From: an uncultured Pelagibacteraceae bacterium
GTDB taxonomy: Bacteria; Pseudomonadota; Alphaproteobacteria; Pelagibacterales; Pelagibacteraceae
Reading direction: 5' to 3'
Length of the DNA stretch: 32,921 nt
Assembly (NCBI GenBank): GCA_902607585.1
Contig: CACLKP010000005.1
Coordinates: 1-32,921 of the forward strand
Below are positions 6,684 through 14,833 of the stretch, in pieces. The first letter of the stretch is position 1. The number at the start of each line of letters is the position of its first letter. The translations under genes were made by a program, and so were the position numbers. The notes beneath the pieces were generated by a model that made no database searches, was not told where the DNA came from, and was given only the letters and a program-made list of their open reading frames with translations.

Positions 6684-8837
6684 TTAAGCTAAACCAAGAT
6701 GTTTTTTTCTTTTATCTACCCAAGTTCTAATTAAATTATCAAATATCAGAGCTATGAAAGCGACACAAATACCAAGGATTAATCCTTTGCCCCCACCTGC
6801 TTTATCAGATAAAGCTTTTAGAATATATTGTCCTAAATCTTCTGTTCCAATAAATGCCCCAATTATTACCATAAACAGGGCAAATACTATTGTTTGATTT
6901 ACGCCAAGCATCATGTGAGGAAACGCTATTGGAAATTCTATATTTATTAATCTTTGTAATTTCGTTACACCTGACATTGAGCCTGCATCATGCAAAGCAG
7001 GTGGAACACTTCTTAATCCCTCAACAGTGTACCTTGTAGCAGGTATAGTTGCGTAAACAATTACTGCAATTAATACCGATGTATCCGTTATACCAAAAAG
7101 CATCATTACTGGAATTAAATATACAAAAGAAGGAAATGTTTGAAAAATATCACAAACTGCCAAAATAAATTTTGTGGTAAATTTATTCTGTGCACATAAA
7201 GTTCCAACAGTTAATCCAATTGTGCAAGATGCAATAACTCCAAAAGTTGCCATGTATGTTGTGACTAAAGCTCTATCCCACCATGGACTTAGCGCTATAA
7301 ATAATACTAATCCAGCTGTTACCAAAGCTGAACGAATTCCACCAATTATATAACCGGCTCCAACAACTAATGTTATAGTAGCCACTGCTGGCATTCTTAG
7401 ATACAAGGCTCTCATTGGTTGAAGAACTTCTGTTATTAACCAAGTATTAAATATTTTTAAAGTTTGAAAGAATGTATCCCAAATCCAATCAACACCTTTA
7501 TTCCAGAAATCTGCAAATGATATTCCTTTATTATGTGGAATCTCAGAAAAGTAATTAAAACTATCTTTAAACAAAAAAGATCCAGCGTAGGCAAATATCG
7601 CTCCAATCAATACTGCTCCAGCAAAAAATAATGTATTTTTATAACGCTGAAAAAACGTCAGGTTGCCAAAATAATCTTCTTGTTTATTTGCCCAAGCCAA
7701 AGACATTTTATCTAACAAGATCGCAATCATGCTAATACACAAACCAGCTTCTAATGCTAATCCAATATTTAGTTGATTTAAGGCTAACAATAAATTCCAT
7801 CCTAATCCTTTAGCACCTATAAAAGCTGCAATAACCGCCATAGAGAAACACACCATTATGACCTGGTTCACTCCTATTAAAATGTCTCTTCTTGCAGTTG
7901 GAATTAATACTTTGGTCATTAATTGCCAGTTATTACATCCACTCATTTTGCCAGCTTCAATAACTTCAGGAGATACTGCTCTAAGCCCTAACAAAGTTAA
8001 TAAGATCATTGGTGGAATCGCAACAACCATTGTTATAATAACTGCTGCATGATCTCCAATACCAAACAGAACCATTGCAGGAACTAGAACGGCATATTGT
8101 GGCATGGTCTGCATCACTAGGAGTAATGGATATAAAGCTTTCTCAACACGTTTACTCTTGTAAGCCATAACACCTAAAGTCAAACCAAATATGAAAGAAA
8201 GTGGTGCCGCTACTAATATAAAAGAGAGTGTTTGCATTGAAGGTTTCCATTGACCAAATACAGAAATATAAACCATGACTAAACCAGCAAATATAGCTAG
8301 ACCCTTACCGCTCAGTTTGTAACATAATATTACTGCACCCGCTGCAACGATGGTCCAAGGTAAACCTGGCAGTTCTGCCCATGGATTTTTATCTATCCAG
8401 TCCCAACTGGTAAATGCGACAACTGTTTTAGCACCACCTAATAAAATTTCTCTAATCAATTCAATAAGAAATGTCATAGATGCAGTTATAGTTCTTGTTA
8501 TTTGTAGTACTAAGGGTCGAGTTTTGTATTCTTGAGTATCCTCATTCCAAAACTCCATTGGCATCCATTCATTCAATAAGAAAAACAAAGAGTCATTTAC
8601 CCAAATAGGTAACCATCCAAGTAAAGGAGGTAATCTCCAAAGGACATCGAATGCATAATATCTTACTTCTTTGCCAAATAGTGTGTAAGTACTTTGATTT
8701 GGATCTTTAATGAATTCTGCTTGACCTCTTATAAATTTGTAGGTTTCGGGAACATCAATTGCAAAGCATAAAGCAAAAAATACAATTAACAAAAATAACC
8801 ATTGAAATAATTTTGGATATTTTTTTAATAATTCCAT
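6684..8837 (-). CDS. tmoW: TMAO/glycine betaine-type ABC importer permease, fused double domain
   Basis: 717-residue inner-membrane permease of the ProW/OpuAB class in which two permease domains are joined in one chain. Each half carries its own EAA-type cytoplasmic loop: EAGKMSGCNNWQLMTKVLIP in the first and DAGSMSGVTKLQRLINIEFP in the second. Each is followed by a GVNQ motif, showing internal duplication. A hydrophobic N-terminal region and a central soluble linker with WIWDTFFQTL separate the membrane bundles. It follows tmoV by 3 bases and pairs with the binding protein TmoX. TMAO as the main substrate is inferred from tmm/tdm context, since the domains alone equally fit betaine, choline or proline betaine uptake. 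Confidence 0.87.
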   Translation of the reverse strand: MELLKKYPKLFQWLFLLIVFFALCFAIDVPETYKFIRGQAEFIKDPNQSTYTLFGKEVRYYAFDVLWRLPPLLGWLPIWVNDSLFFLLNEWMPMEFWNEDTQEYKTRPLVLQITRTITASMTFLIELIREILLGGAKTVVAFTSWDWIDKNPWAELPGLPWTIVAAGAVILCYKLSGKGLAIFAGLVMVYISVFGQWKPSMQTLSFILVAAPLSFIFGLTLGVMAYKSKRVEKALYPLLLVMQTMPQYAVLVPAMVLFGIGDHAAVIITMVVAIPPMILLTLLGLRAVSPEVIEAGKMSGCNNWQLMTKVLIPTARRDILIGVNQVIMVCFSMAVIAAFIGAKGLGWNLLLALNQLNIGLALEAGLCISMIAILLDKMSLAWANKQEDYFGNLTFFQRYKNTLFFAGAVLIGAIFAYAGSFLFKDSFNYFSEIPHNKGISFADFWNKGVDWIWDTFFQTLKIFNTWLITEVLQPMRALYLRMPAVATITLVVGAGYIIGGIRSALVTAGLVLFIALSPWWDRALVTTYMATFGVIASCTIGLTVGTLCAQNKFTTKFILAVCDIFQTFPSFVYLIPVMMLFGITDTSVLIAVIVYATIPATRYTVEGLRSVPPALHDAGSMSGVTKLQRLINIEFPIAFPHMMLGVNQTIVFALFMVIIGAFIGTEDLGQYILKALSDKAGGGKGLILGICVAFIALIFDNLIRTWVDKRKKHLGLA

Positions 8838-8840
8838 ATT

Positions 8841-9872
8841 TTAATCGTTATTTTTTCTTCCACCAAAAACAGTATGAATTATTTTTGAGGGATGAACCGT
8901 TCCCACAATTTTATTGCTTGCATCAGTGACAGCAACCGATTTTTCTTGAGTTAAAATCTTTTCAGCGACATTTTCAATGATCTCGTCTTTTGAAACTTTT
9001 AAATCACTTAAATTTTCTTTATTTGGTTTTTCCATTACATCTTCTATTTTTAAAACTTTTTCTCTAGGCACTTCTTCAGTAAATTTTTTTACATATTCTG
9101 TTGCTGGATTTAAAACAATTTTAGCTGGTGTATCTAACTGCTCAATTATTCCATCTTTCATAATTGCGATACGATCAGCCAGTTTTAGTGCTTCATCAAA
9201 ATCATGCGTAATAAACATGATTGTTTTTTTTAATTTTTCTTGAAGTCTTAAAAATTCGTCCTGCATTTCTTTTCTAATTAGTGGGTCTAATGCGGAAAAA
9301 GGTTCGTCTAAAAACCAAATATCAGGTTCAACAGCCAATGATCGAGCAATACCTACTCTTTGTTGTTGTCCACCAGAAAGTTCTCTTGGAAAATAATTTT
9401 CTCTTCCCTCAAGGCCAACAAGTTTAGCCATATCCAGAGCTTTATTAATACTATCTTCAGTTTTCATGCCTTTAATTTGAAGTGGAAAAGCAATATTTTC
9501 CAAAACTGTTTTATGCGGAAGCAAAGCAAAACTTTGAAACACCATTCCCATTTTATTTCTTCTAAGTTCAATTAGTTCTTTATTTTTTAATGAGAGTAAA
9601 TCTTGACCTTCAATATAAATTTTTCCATCTGTGGCATCTGTTAATCTAGAGATACATCTTAATAATGTAGATTTTCCTGAACCAGATAATCCCATTACAA
9701 CTAACATTTCTCCTTTTGAAACTTCAAAAGAAGCATTGTTCACACCTACAATGCATCCCATTTTCTGGAATGCTTTTGCGTCTACATTCCCATTTGCTTC
9801 TTGGAGCATCTTTTTGGCATTTACCCCAAAAATTTTATATACAGATTCACACTTGATTACAGCATCGGTCAT
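8841..9872 (-). CDS. tmoV: TMAO/glycine betaine-type ABC importer ATPase
   Basis: 343-residue ProV/OpuAA-class ATPase driving the TmoXWV importer at the cytoplasmic face. Walker A is GLSGSGKST at 61-69, the Q-loop Gln is at 113, the signature LSGGQQQR at 165-172, Walker B WFLDEP at 186-191 and the switch His at 223. The roughly 70-residue C-terminal tail (after PREKVLKIEDVMEKP) looks like a single CBS-type module ending VGTVHPSKIIHTVF. In relatives such domains sense ionic strength or nucleotides. The gene is 3 bases upstream of tmoW. The 65-base gap before it contains no strong ribosome-binding site near the ATG at 9872. Confidence 0.9.
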   Translation of the reverse strand: MTDAVIKCESVYKIFGVNAKKMLQEANGNVDAKAFQKMGCIVGVNNASFEVSKGEMLVVMGLSGSGKSTLLRCISRLTDATDGKIYIEGQDLLSLKNKELIELRRNKMGMVFQSFALLPHKTVLENIAFPLQIKGMKTEDSINKALDMAKLVGLEGRENYFPRELSGGQQQRVGIARSLAVEPDIWFLDEPFSALDPLIRKEMQDEFLRLQEKLKKTIMFITHDFDEALKLADRIAIMKDGIIEQLDTPAKIVLNPATEYVKKFTEEVPREKVLKIEDVMEKPNKENLSDLKVSKDEIIENVAEKILTQEKSVAVTDASNKIVGTVHPSKIIHTVFGGRKNND

Positions 9873-9937
9873 AATCTTTTAACAAGTTATACGAAATTTA
9901 GTAAAAATAAAATCTATATAATTATTGTATTGCCTCC

Positions 9938-10489
9938 CTAAAAGTTTTTAATAAAATAAACCCTTGTATCAATTCCAGTATTGAAAAAACTTAAAACCTC
10001 TCCACTAACAGTAATTGTTTCATTTACTCCAACATTACTTCCAGTTACAACAAAACCAGCAAAACATTTTTTATTCTCTTTGTTCCATTTAACAAATGTT
10101 TCTTTAATATCATTACCGTTAATAGTATATATGTGTTTAGCTTTAAAATTTGTTAAATTAGCGCCCATAACAGAACGCTGAGATACAATTTTTGTTGCAT
10201 TGCAAACTGCTTCGTGTTGTTCTTCGGACAATTTATGGCCTTCAGTTCCTTCATGGGGTACTAGAATACCTGATGGAAGGCTTGAAATCAGTTTACTTAG
10301 TTTTTGTTCTTGTGCAATTCTTTCCTCTTCTAATTTCATTTTTCTAACTAATTCATCACCTCCACCCCAAAAAATATTTAAAATAGCAAAAGATAAAATT
10401 ACGATAAATGTTAGAGTAACAAGACCGCCAAATTGTCTAACTGGTTCAGGTAACTCCTTTAATTTATTTAAATATCTATCTTGTAGCAT
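9938..10489 (-). CDS. Membrane-anchored protein of unknown function
   Basis: 183 residues, no family recognised. A short cytoplasmic N-terminus (MLQDRYLNKLKELPEPVRQ) precedes one transmembrane helix at about 20-41. A charged, coiled-coil-like stretch follows (VRKMKLEEERIAQEQKLSKL), then a soluble, probably periplasmic domain with two cysteines (in AVCNATK and KKCFAGF) that could form a disulfide. The second half (ETFVKWNKENKKCFAGFVVTGS) resembles a small beta-rich fold. It sits between the MORN-repeat gene (8 bases upstream) and tmoV, on the same strand as the importer. That suggests co-transcription with TMAO uptake but does not reveal a function. Confidence 0.75.
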   Translation of the reverse strand: MLQDRYLNKLKELPEPVRQFGGLVTLTFIVILSFAILNIFWGGGDELVRKMKLEEERIAQEQKLSKLISSLPSGILVPHEGTEGHKLSEEQHEAVCNATKIVSQRSVMGANLTNFKAKHIYTINGNDIKETFVKWNKENKKCFAGFVVTGSNVGVNETITVSGEVLSFFNTGIDTRVYFIKNF

Positions 10490-10497
10490 TATTTTAA

Positions 10498-10872
10498 TTA
10501 TTCTTTTAATTCACCGTTTTTCCAAATTCCTGTTTTTTGTGTTCCATCGGACCAAGTAAATGTTCCTTTACCATTCATGAAACCATTGGCCCATTCTCCT
10601 TCATAAGTTGCACCATCTGGAAAAGTTAAAATTCCTTGTCCACTCCACTCGCTATTTTTAAATTCACCTTTATAAATATATCCATTGGGCCAAATTTCAG
10701 TTCCTTGACCATTTTTTTTTGTACCAACCCAATTCCCTTCATAAGTTGTTTTGTCTGTATAAGTCCATTTACCAAAACCATCTACACAATTTCCTTCACA
10801 ACCCGTCTTTCGAGCTGATACTGAAGTCGTAATTAAAAAACCTAAAATTATATAAAATATATATTTTTTCAT
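10498..10872 (-). CDS. Secreted MORN-repeat protein
   Basis: 124 residues. A signal peptide (MKKYIFYIILGFLITTSVSA, cleavage near residue 20) is followed by about four MORN repeats of the form YEGxWxxxxxxGxGxxxxxxG, for example YKGEFKNSEWSGQGILTFPD and YEGEWANGFMNGKGTFTW. Two cysteines (GCEGNC) directly follow the signal peptide. MORN repeats form extended beta hairpins used for protein or lipid contact, so a periplasmic or envelope scaffold is likely. The specific partner is unknown. It lies just after the tmoX terminator and before the unknown membrane-anchored gene. A TATAAT element sits about 26 bases before the ATG and could serve a separate promoter. Confidence 0.85.
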   Translation of the reverse strand: MKKYIFYIILGFLITTSVSARKTGCEGNCVDGFGKWTYTDKTTYEGNWVGTKKNGQGTEIWPNGYIYKGEFKNSEWSGQGILTFPDGATYEGEWANGFMNGKGTFTWSDGTQKTGIWKNGELKE

Positions 10873-10897
10873 TGTTCCATTTTACACGAAATTATAT

Positions 10898-10935
10898 AAA
10901 AAAAAATCTCTCCCGACATAATATCGGGAGAGATT
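10898..10935 (-). terminator. Rho-independent terminator of tmoX
   Basis: On the minus strand a perfect 12-bp stem (AATCTCTCCCGA against its complement, plus-strand arms 10905-10916 and 10924-10935) encloses a 7-base loop. It is followed by a run of U residues. It begins about 26 bases after the tmoX stop. It should end most transcripts or cap the abundant tmoX message, so that tmoV/tmoW are expressed at a lower level by read-through or from another promoter. Confidence 0.88.
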
Positions 10936-10961
10936 ATCAAAAGCTTAAGTTTTACAAATGT

Positions 10962-11903
10962 TTATTTTGTAAACTTTTTCCAAACTTTTTTGTTGTCTTT
11001 AAGCCATTTTTTACCAGCATCTTCGTGAGTCATTTTGTCAACGTCAACTAAAGCTGCCATTGCACCAATTTGACCTGTAGAGAAAGACATTTTCTTGAAC
11101 GCTGCAGCTGCCTTTGGATGAGTTTTTACAAAGTCTGCATTTACAGCCTTTTTCAAATAACCATCTGGTGAACCACATTTTCCATCACCACCGTCTTCTG
11201 GTCTACAACCAGCAGTGTATGGAGGAAAGTCTATAAATGTAAAACCAGCACCATCTGTAAAGTTTGGTGTCCAGTTGAATATTATAGTTCCTCTGTCTTC
11301 TTTTTTAGCCGCTGCTAATTCTGCCCAAAGTGCATCTGCACTTCCAGCAAACTTAACTACCCAAAGATCTCCTAACCCTAAAGCATCAATTCTTTGAGGT
11401 ATTAAATCTCCGTGCCAAGTTTGTGGACCTTCTAACATTCGTCCTTTTCCACCTGAGTCAGGTGTTACAAAGTTCTTAGCACAATCAGGATTTTTTAAAG
11501 CAGTCCAATCTGGAAGACCTGGGCATTTTTCTGCAACCCAGTTTGGATATCCCATATCTTCAAGAGTTCTTGCTTCGTGATCTCCCCAGTCAAGTAAACC
11601 GCCTTTATCTAGAGCTGTGGTAAATGATTTACCAAAAGCAGATTCCCAAACTTCGTGCGATATATCTATATCACCAATACGAATTGATTCGTAAACCGCT
11701 TGTGAGTCAGCCGGTACATATTCCACATTATTTCCCATACTTTCAAAAATTCCACCAATCACGTAAGCCATTACAACTTGACTTGACCAATTGTGTGTTG
11801 GAATTCTGATAGGTTTTTTGCTGTCAGCTGCATATGTGGCAAAACTGAATGCCGATATGATCGCTGCTACAACTAACCCTTTTATCATTTTAATTATGTT
11901 CAT
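10962..11903 (-). CDS. tmoX: TMAO/glycine betaine-type periplasmic binding protein
   Basis: Substrate-binding protein of the OpuAC/ProX class feeding the TmoVW importer. I start it at the ATG at 11903 (MNIIKMIKG), because a GGGAG Shine-Dalgarno lies 8 bases upstream. The in-frame ATG at 11918 would consume that site. From there it has 313 residues with a signal peptide cut after about residue 25 (FATYA). Aromatic residues typical of quaternary-ammonium cages are plentiful (HNWSSQVV, HEVWESAFG, PQTWHGDL, FNWTPNF). TMAO rather than betaine is inferred from divergent tdm and nearby tmm. It is the first gene of the minus-strand tmo block and has its own promoter, inverted repeat and terminator. 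Confidence 0.88.
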   Translation of the reverse strand: MNIIKMIKGLVVAAIISAFSFATYAADSKKPIRIPTHNWSSQVVMAYVIGGIFESMGNNVEYVPADSQAVYESIRIGDIDISHEVWESAFGKSFTTALDKGGLLDWGDHEARTLEDMGYPNWVAEKCPGLPDWTALKNPDCAKNFVTPDSGGKGRMLEGPQTWHGDLIPQRIDALGLGDLWVVKFAGSADALWAELAAAKKEDRGTIIFNWTPNFTDGAGFTFIDFPPYTAGCRPEDGGDGKCGSPDGYLKKAVNADFVKTHPKAAAAFKKMSFSTGQIGAMAALVDVDKMTHEDAGKKWLKDNKKVWKKFTK

Positions 11904-11911
11904 ATTTTTTT

Positions 11912-11916
11912 CTCCC
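11912..11916 (-). promoter_or_regulatory. Shine-Dalgarno sequence of tmoX
   Basis: GGGAG on the minus strand, 8 bases before the ATG at 11903. It decides the start against the in-frame ATG at 11918 that overlaps it. Confidence 0.7.
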
Positions 11917-11930
11917 ATTTAAACATTAAT

Positions 11931-11951
11931 TAATTAAAGTTACTTTAATTA
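11931..11951. promoter_or_regulatory. Inverted repeat at the tmoX transcription start
   Basis: Two exact 10-base arms (TAATTAAAGT and ACTTTAATTA) flank a single central base. The element lies just downstream of the predicted tmoX -10 box, around the expected transcription start. This is the classic place for a repressor operator. It could instead act as an RNA hairpin in the leader. Confidence 0.55.
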
Positions 11952-11956
11952 GACAA

Positions 11957-11985
11957 AGTCTATGTGCTCATTTTTTGCGAGTCAA
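11957..11985 (-). promoter_or_regulatory. Predicted sigma-70 promoter of tmoX
   Basis: On the minus strand the -35 TTGACT (11980-11985) and -10 TAGACT (11957-11962) are separated by exactly 17 bases. The expected start point is near 11950, inside the inverted repeat, leaving a leader of about 47 bases. Confidence 0.65.
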
Positions 11986-11991
11986 TGTTCA

Positions 11992-12019
11992 TTGCGAGAA
12001 TCTTGAGGACTGATATAGT
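11992..12019 (+). promoter_or_regulatory. Predicted extended -10 promoter of tdm
   Basis: -35 TTGCGA (11992-11997), 16-base spacer, -10 TATAGT (12014-12019) preceded by TGA, matching the extended TGnTATAnT form. The expected start point near 12026 is only a few bases before the ATG at 12029, so the tdm mRNA may be leaderless. TTGCGAG also occurs at 11975-11981, exactly 17 bases before this copy. Confidence 0.5.
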
Positions 12020-12028
12020 GTGTTTTAT

Positions 12029-14365
12029 ATGGAAAAAAGCCAAACTAGCTTAGATATACGAAACCCTGGATTAATGGCTTTACCACCAGGAGTTGAAAGA
12101 TATTTCGTAAGAGGTGGTGGTTTATCAGTCTTAGAGATTTTGCCAGAAGATAAATTAGAAATAATTAACGATGAAGGTAAACAAACATGTGAAGTTGTAG
12201 TTTTTAATTCTGAAGGCAAATCTGATCTGTCAATATTAAATTTGAAAGAAAATTCAGATGCTAGTTTTTCAAAAAAAACAATTTTAGTTGATGAAAAAAT
12301 TACAAAACTATTTAAAAGAAAAAAATTCGATCTTAATAGAGCAAAATCTTCAACAATATTTGATAAGGATTGTCAAATAGGTGAAAAAATAATTTTAAAA
12401 TCTAAAGATAAGTGTACAGTTATGCTTGCGGCTCCTGGAGAAGCCATGAATGTTCATGATCAAAATCCTCCAACTGATTTAACTGTTTTTTTAAATAAAT
12501 CTAAATTTGATGGCAATAAAGAAGAGCAATACGTTTTGCCCGAACCACTTGGTGACCCTACATACGAAAAATTTATCAAAAGACGTACTGTTGAAACTTA
12601 TGAAGTAAAGGCAGGAGAATACATTCAAATTATAGACACAAGTGGTAGACAATGTTCAGATTTCTTAGCTTTTGATAAAGCTAAACTGGATAAAAGAATT
12701 GAAAGTATCATTGATGCTACAGCTACTCGTACCTTTATGGGAGCTGCTTATCCATCTCCGGGTTTATTTTCAAAATTTTTTGATATGGAACATGACCCAA
12801 TGATTGAAGTTGTTAGAGACACCGTTGGTAGACATGATACTTTTAATTATGCATGTACAGCAAAATACTATGAGGATATGGGTTACTTTGGTCATATAAA
12901 TTGCTCGGAAAATTTTAATATTGCATTAAAAAAATATGAAGTAAAATCAAGAAAAGGTTGGACTGCTATTAATCTTTTTTTTAACACGAGTATTAATCAA
13001 TTAAACGTTGCATCTTTTGACGAGCCATGGTCTAGACCTGGAGATTATGTATTATTTAGAGCATCAAAAGATTTAATATGCGCTTCTTCTGCTTGCCCTT
13101 GCGATGTTGATCCTGCAAATGGATGGAATCCAACGGATATATTTGTTAGAACTTATCCTAAGGAACAAAAATATTCGAAAGCTGTAGCGTTTAGAATGAA
13201 GGAAGATTCAGAACCAAAATTGACAAAAGAAACTGGTTTTCACAAAAAAACATCCAAACTTACTAGAAATTTTATTGATTATAATGGCTATTGGTTAGCC
13301 AATAATTATACAAACTATGGAACGATTAACGAATATACAGCTTGCAGAGAAAAAGCTATCGCAATTGATTTATCTCCTTTAAGAAAATTTGAAATTGTAG
13401 GTCCGGACTCTGAAAATTTAATGCAGTACGCGCTTACAAGAAATGTAAAAAAACTTTCAATAGGACAAGTTAGTTACTCTGCTATGTGCTACGACAACGG
13501 CTGTATGATCGATGACGGAACAATTTTCCGTCTAGGTAAAGATAATTTTCGATGGATTGGTGGCCAAGAGTACGGTGGTACATGGTTAAGAGAATTGGCC
13601 AAAAAAAAGAAATATAAAGTTTGGGTAAAATCTTCAACCGATCAAATTCATAATATTTCAGTTCAGGGACCAAACAGTAGAAAAATATTAGAAAAATTTG
13701 TTTGGACAGCACCTGCGCAACCAAAAGTAAATGAACTTCAATGGTTTAGATTTGCCATTGCCAGAATTGATGATCACTTAGGTACTCCTATTATTGTATC
13801 TAGAACAGGATATACCGGTGAATTAGGTTTTGAAATCTGGTGCCATCCTAAAGATGCCCCCAAAGTTTGGGATAAAGTTTGGGAACATGGAAAAAATTTA
13901 GGCATAGTTCCTATGGGTTTAGAAGGTTTGGATATGGTAAGAATTGAAGCTGGACTTATTTTTTATGGATACGAATTTAATGATCAAACTGATCCGTTCG
14001 AATCTGGAATAGGATTTTCTGTCGCACTAAAAACTAAAGAAGATGATTTCGTCGGAAAAGATGCGTTAATAAAAAGAAAAGGATCCCCGCAAAAAAAACT
14101 GGTTGGTCTAGAGCTAATAGGAAAAGAGCAAGCTAGTAATGGAGACGGAGTACATGTAGGAAGAGCCACTGTTGGTGTAATAACTAGCGGAATGATATCT
14201 CCTAAGCTAAATAAAAATATAGCACTTTGTAGAATGGATGTTAAATATGCGGACATCGGTACAAATGTTGAAGTGGGTAAAATTGATGGTCACCAAAAGC
14301 GAATTGGAGCAAAAGTTGTTAAATTTCCTTTTTATGATCCTGAAAAATTAAAAGTAAAATCATAA
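12029..14365 (+). CDS. tdm: Trimethylamine N-oxide demethylase (DUF1989 + GcvT-like)
   Basis: Converts TMAO to dimethylamine and formaldehyde. The 778-residue chain has an N-terminal DUF1989-type metal-binding half and a C-terminal GcvT/aminomethyltransferase half from about 410 onward. The latter carries the folate-binding RTGYTGELGFEIW and GLEGLDMVRIEAGLIFYGYE motifs. Cysteines in TFNYACTAKYYEDMGYFGHINC and SSACPCDVDPANGW are the likely zinc ligands of the DUF1989 domain. An extra N-terminal segment (LEIINDEGKQTCEVVVFN) resembles the start of the main DUF1989 domain (IQIIDTSGRQCSDFLAFD), suggesting a partial duplication. I use the ATG at 12029 because of the promoter spacing; a GTG at 12020 is in frame. 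Formaldehyde is probably captured on tetrahydrofolate by the second half. Confidence 0.88.
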   Translation: MEKSQTSLDIRNPGLMALPPGVERYFVRGGGLSVLEILPEDKLEIINDEGKQTCEVVVFNSEGKSDLSILNLKENSDASFSKKTILVDEKITKLFKRKKFDLNRAKSSTIFDKDCQIGEKIILKSKDKCTVMLAAPGEAMNVHDQNPPTDLTVFLNKSKFDGNKEEQYVLPEPLGDPTYEKFIKRRTVETYEVKAGEYIQIIDTSGRQCSDFLAFDKAKLDKRIESIIDATATRTFMGAAYPSPGLFSKFFDMEHDPMIEVVRDTVGRHDTFNYACTAKYYEDMGYFGHINCSENFNIALKKYEVKSRKGWTAINLFFNTSINQLNVASFDEPWSRPGDYVLFRASKDLICASSACPCDVDPANGWNPTDIFVRTYPKEQKYSKAVAFRMKEDSEPKLTKETGFHKKTSKLTRNFIDYNGYWLANNYTNYGTINEYTACREKAIAIDLSPLRKFEIVGPDSENLMQYALTRNVKKLSIGQVSYSAMCYDNGCMIDDGTIFRLGKDNFRWIGGQEYGGTWLRELAKKKKYKVWVKSSTDQIHNISVQGPNSRKILEKFVWTAPAQPKVNELQWFRFAIARIDDHLGTPIIVSRTGYTGELGFEIWCHPKDAPKVWDKVWEHGKNLGIVPMGLEGLDMVRIEAGLIFYGYEFNDQTDPFESGIGFSVALKTKEDDFVGKDALIKRKGSPQKKLVGLELIGKEQASNGDGVHVGRATVGVITSGMISPKLNKNIALCRMDVKYADIGTNVEVGKIDGHQKRIGAKVVKFPFYDPEKLKVKS

Positions 14366-14378
14366 TATAGTTTGCATA

Positions 14379-14729
14379 ATGATCAAAAATACTAAGTCCC
14401 TTTTAATGTTTTGGGAAAAACAAATGAAAAAATCTCAAAGTTCTAGTAATTATTTTTTTAGAAAATCACCTTCACATTATCATATGATGCTGCTGGTAAT
14501 GACGGCTTATTTTAATAAAAACAACTTATCAGTAGAAGAATTGAAGACAAAATTATTTAAAACATCAAGACCTAAATCTGCACTGATAATTAATGAGGCA
14601 TGTGAAAAAGGTTTTTTTTATTTAGAAAAAGGATCTACTGACATGAGAAAAAAATTTATCAAGCCAAGCACTATATTTATCAGTGAATTTAACGATTATC
14701 TTGTTACTCTTAAAAATGTAAGCAACTAA
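14379..14729 (+). CDS. Small possible winged-helix protein, function unclear
   Basis: 116 residues. The central part is helical (HYHMMLLVMTAYFNKNNLSVEELKTKL) and leads into SRPKSALIINEACEKGFFYLEKGSTDMRKKFIKPS. This reads like a recognition helix followed by a beta wing, as in MarR-like winged-helix regulators that lack the usual dimerisation arms. It lies 13 bases after tdm on the same strand, so it is probably co-transcribed. Its place between tdm and the serine-cycle genes makes it a candidate local regulator of the C1 locus. The DNA-binding assignment is by pattern only and should be treated as tentative. The start ATG at 14379 is the first in frame. Confidence 0.7.
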   Translation: MIKNTKSLLMFWEKQMKKSQSSSNYFFRKSPSHYHMMLLVMTAYFNKNNLSVEELKTKLFKTSRPKSALIINEACEKGFFYLEKGSTDMRKKFIKPSTIFISEFNDYLVTLKNVSN

Positions 14730-14833
14730 TATTGCCTCATATCTAGAAGAATATTCCTTATTTTTTTTATATATATTTTTTAGTTCTAAAAAAAAATATT
14801 TTATCCTTTTAATTTTTTTTCCATCATCAAGAT

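Noticed and set aside
11904-11918. Upstream ATG for tmoX
   Set aside because: It overlaps the GGGAG ribosome-binding site of the ATG at 11903 and would put five hydrophilic residues before the signal peptide.
14730-14833. Riboswitch (for example glycine type) before mcl
   Set aside because: The 104 bases are nearly all A/T with no G-rich conserved core or paired helices that such an aptamer needs.
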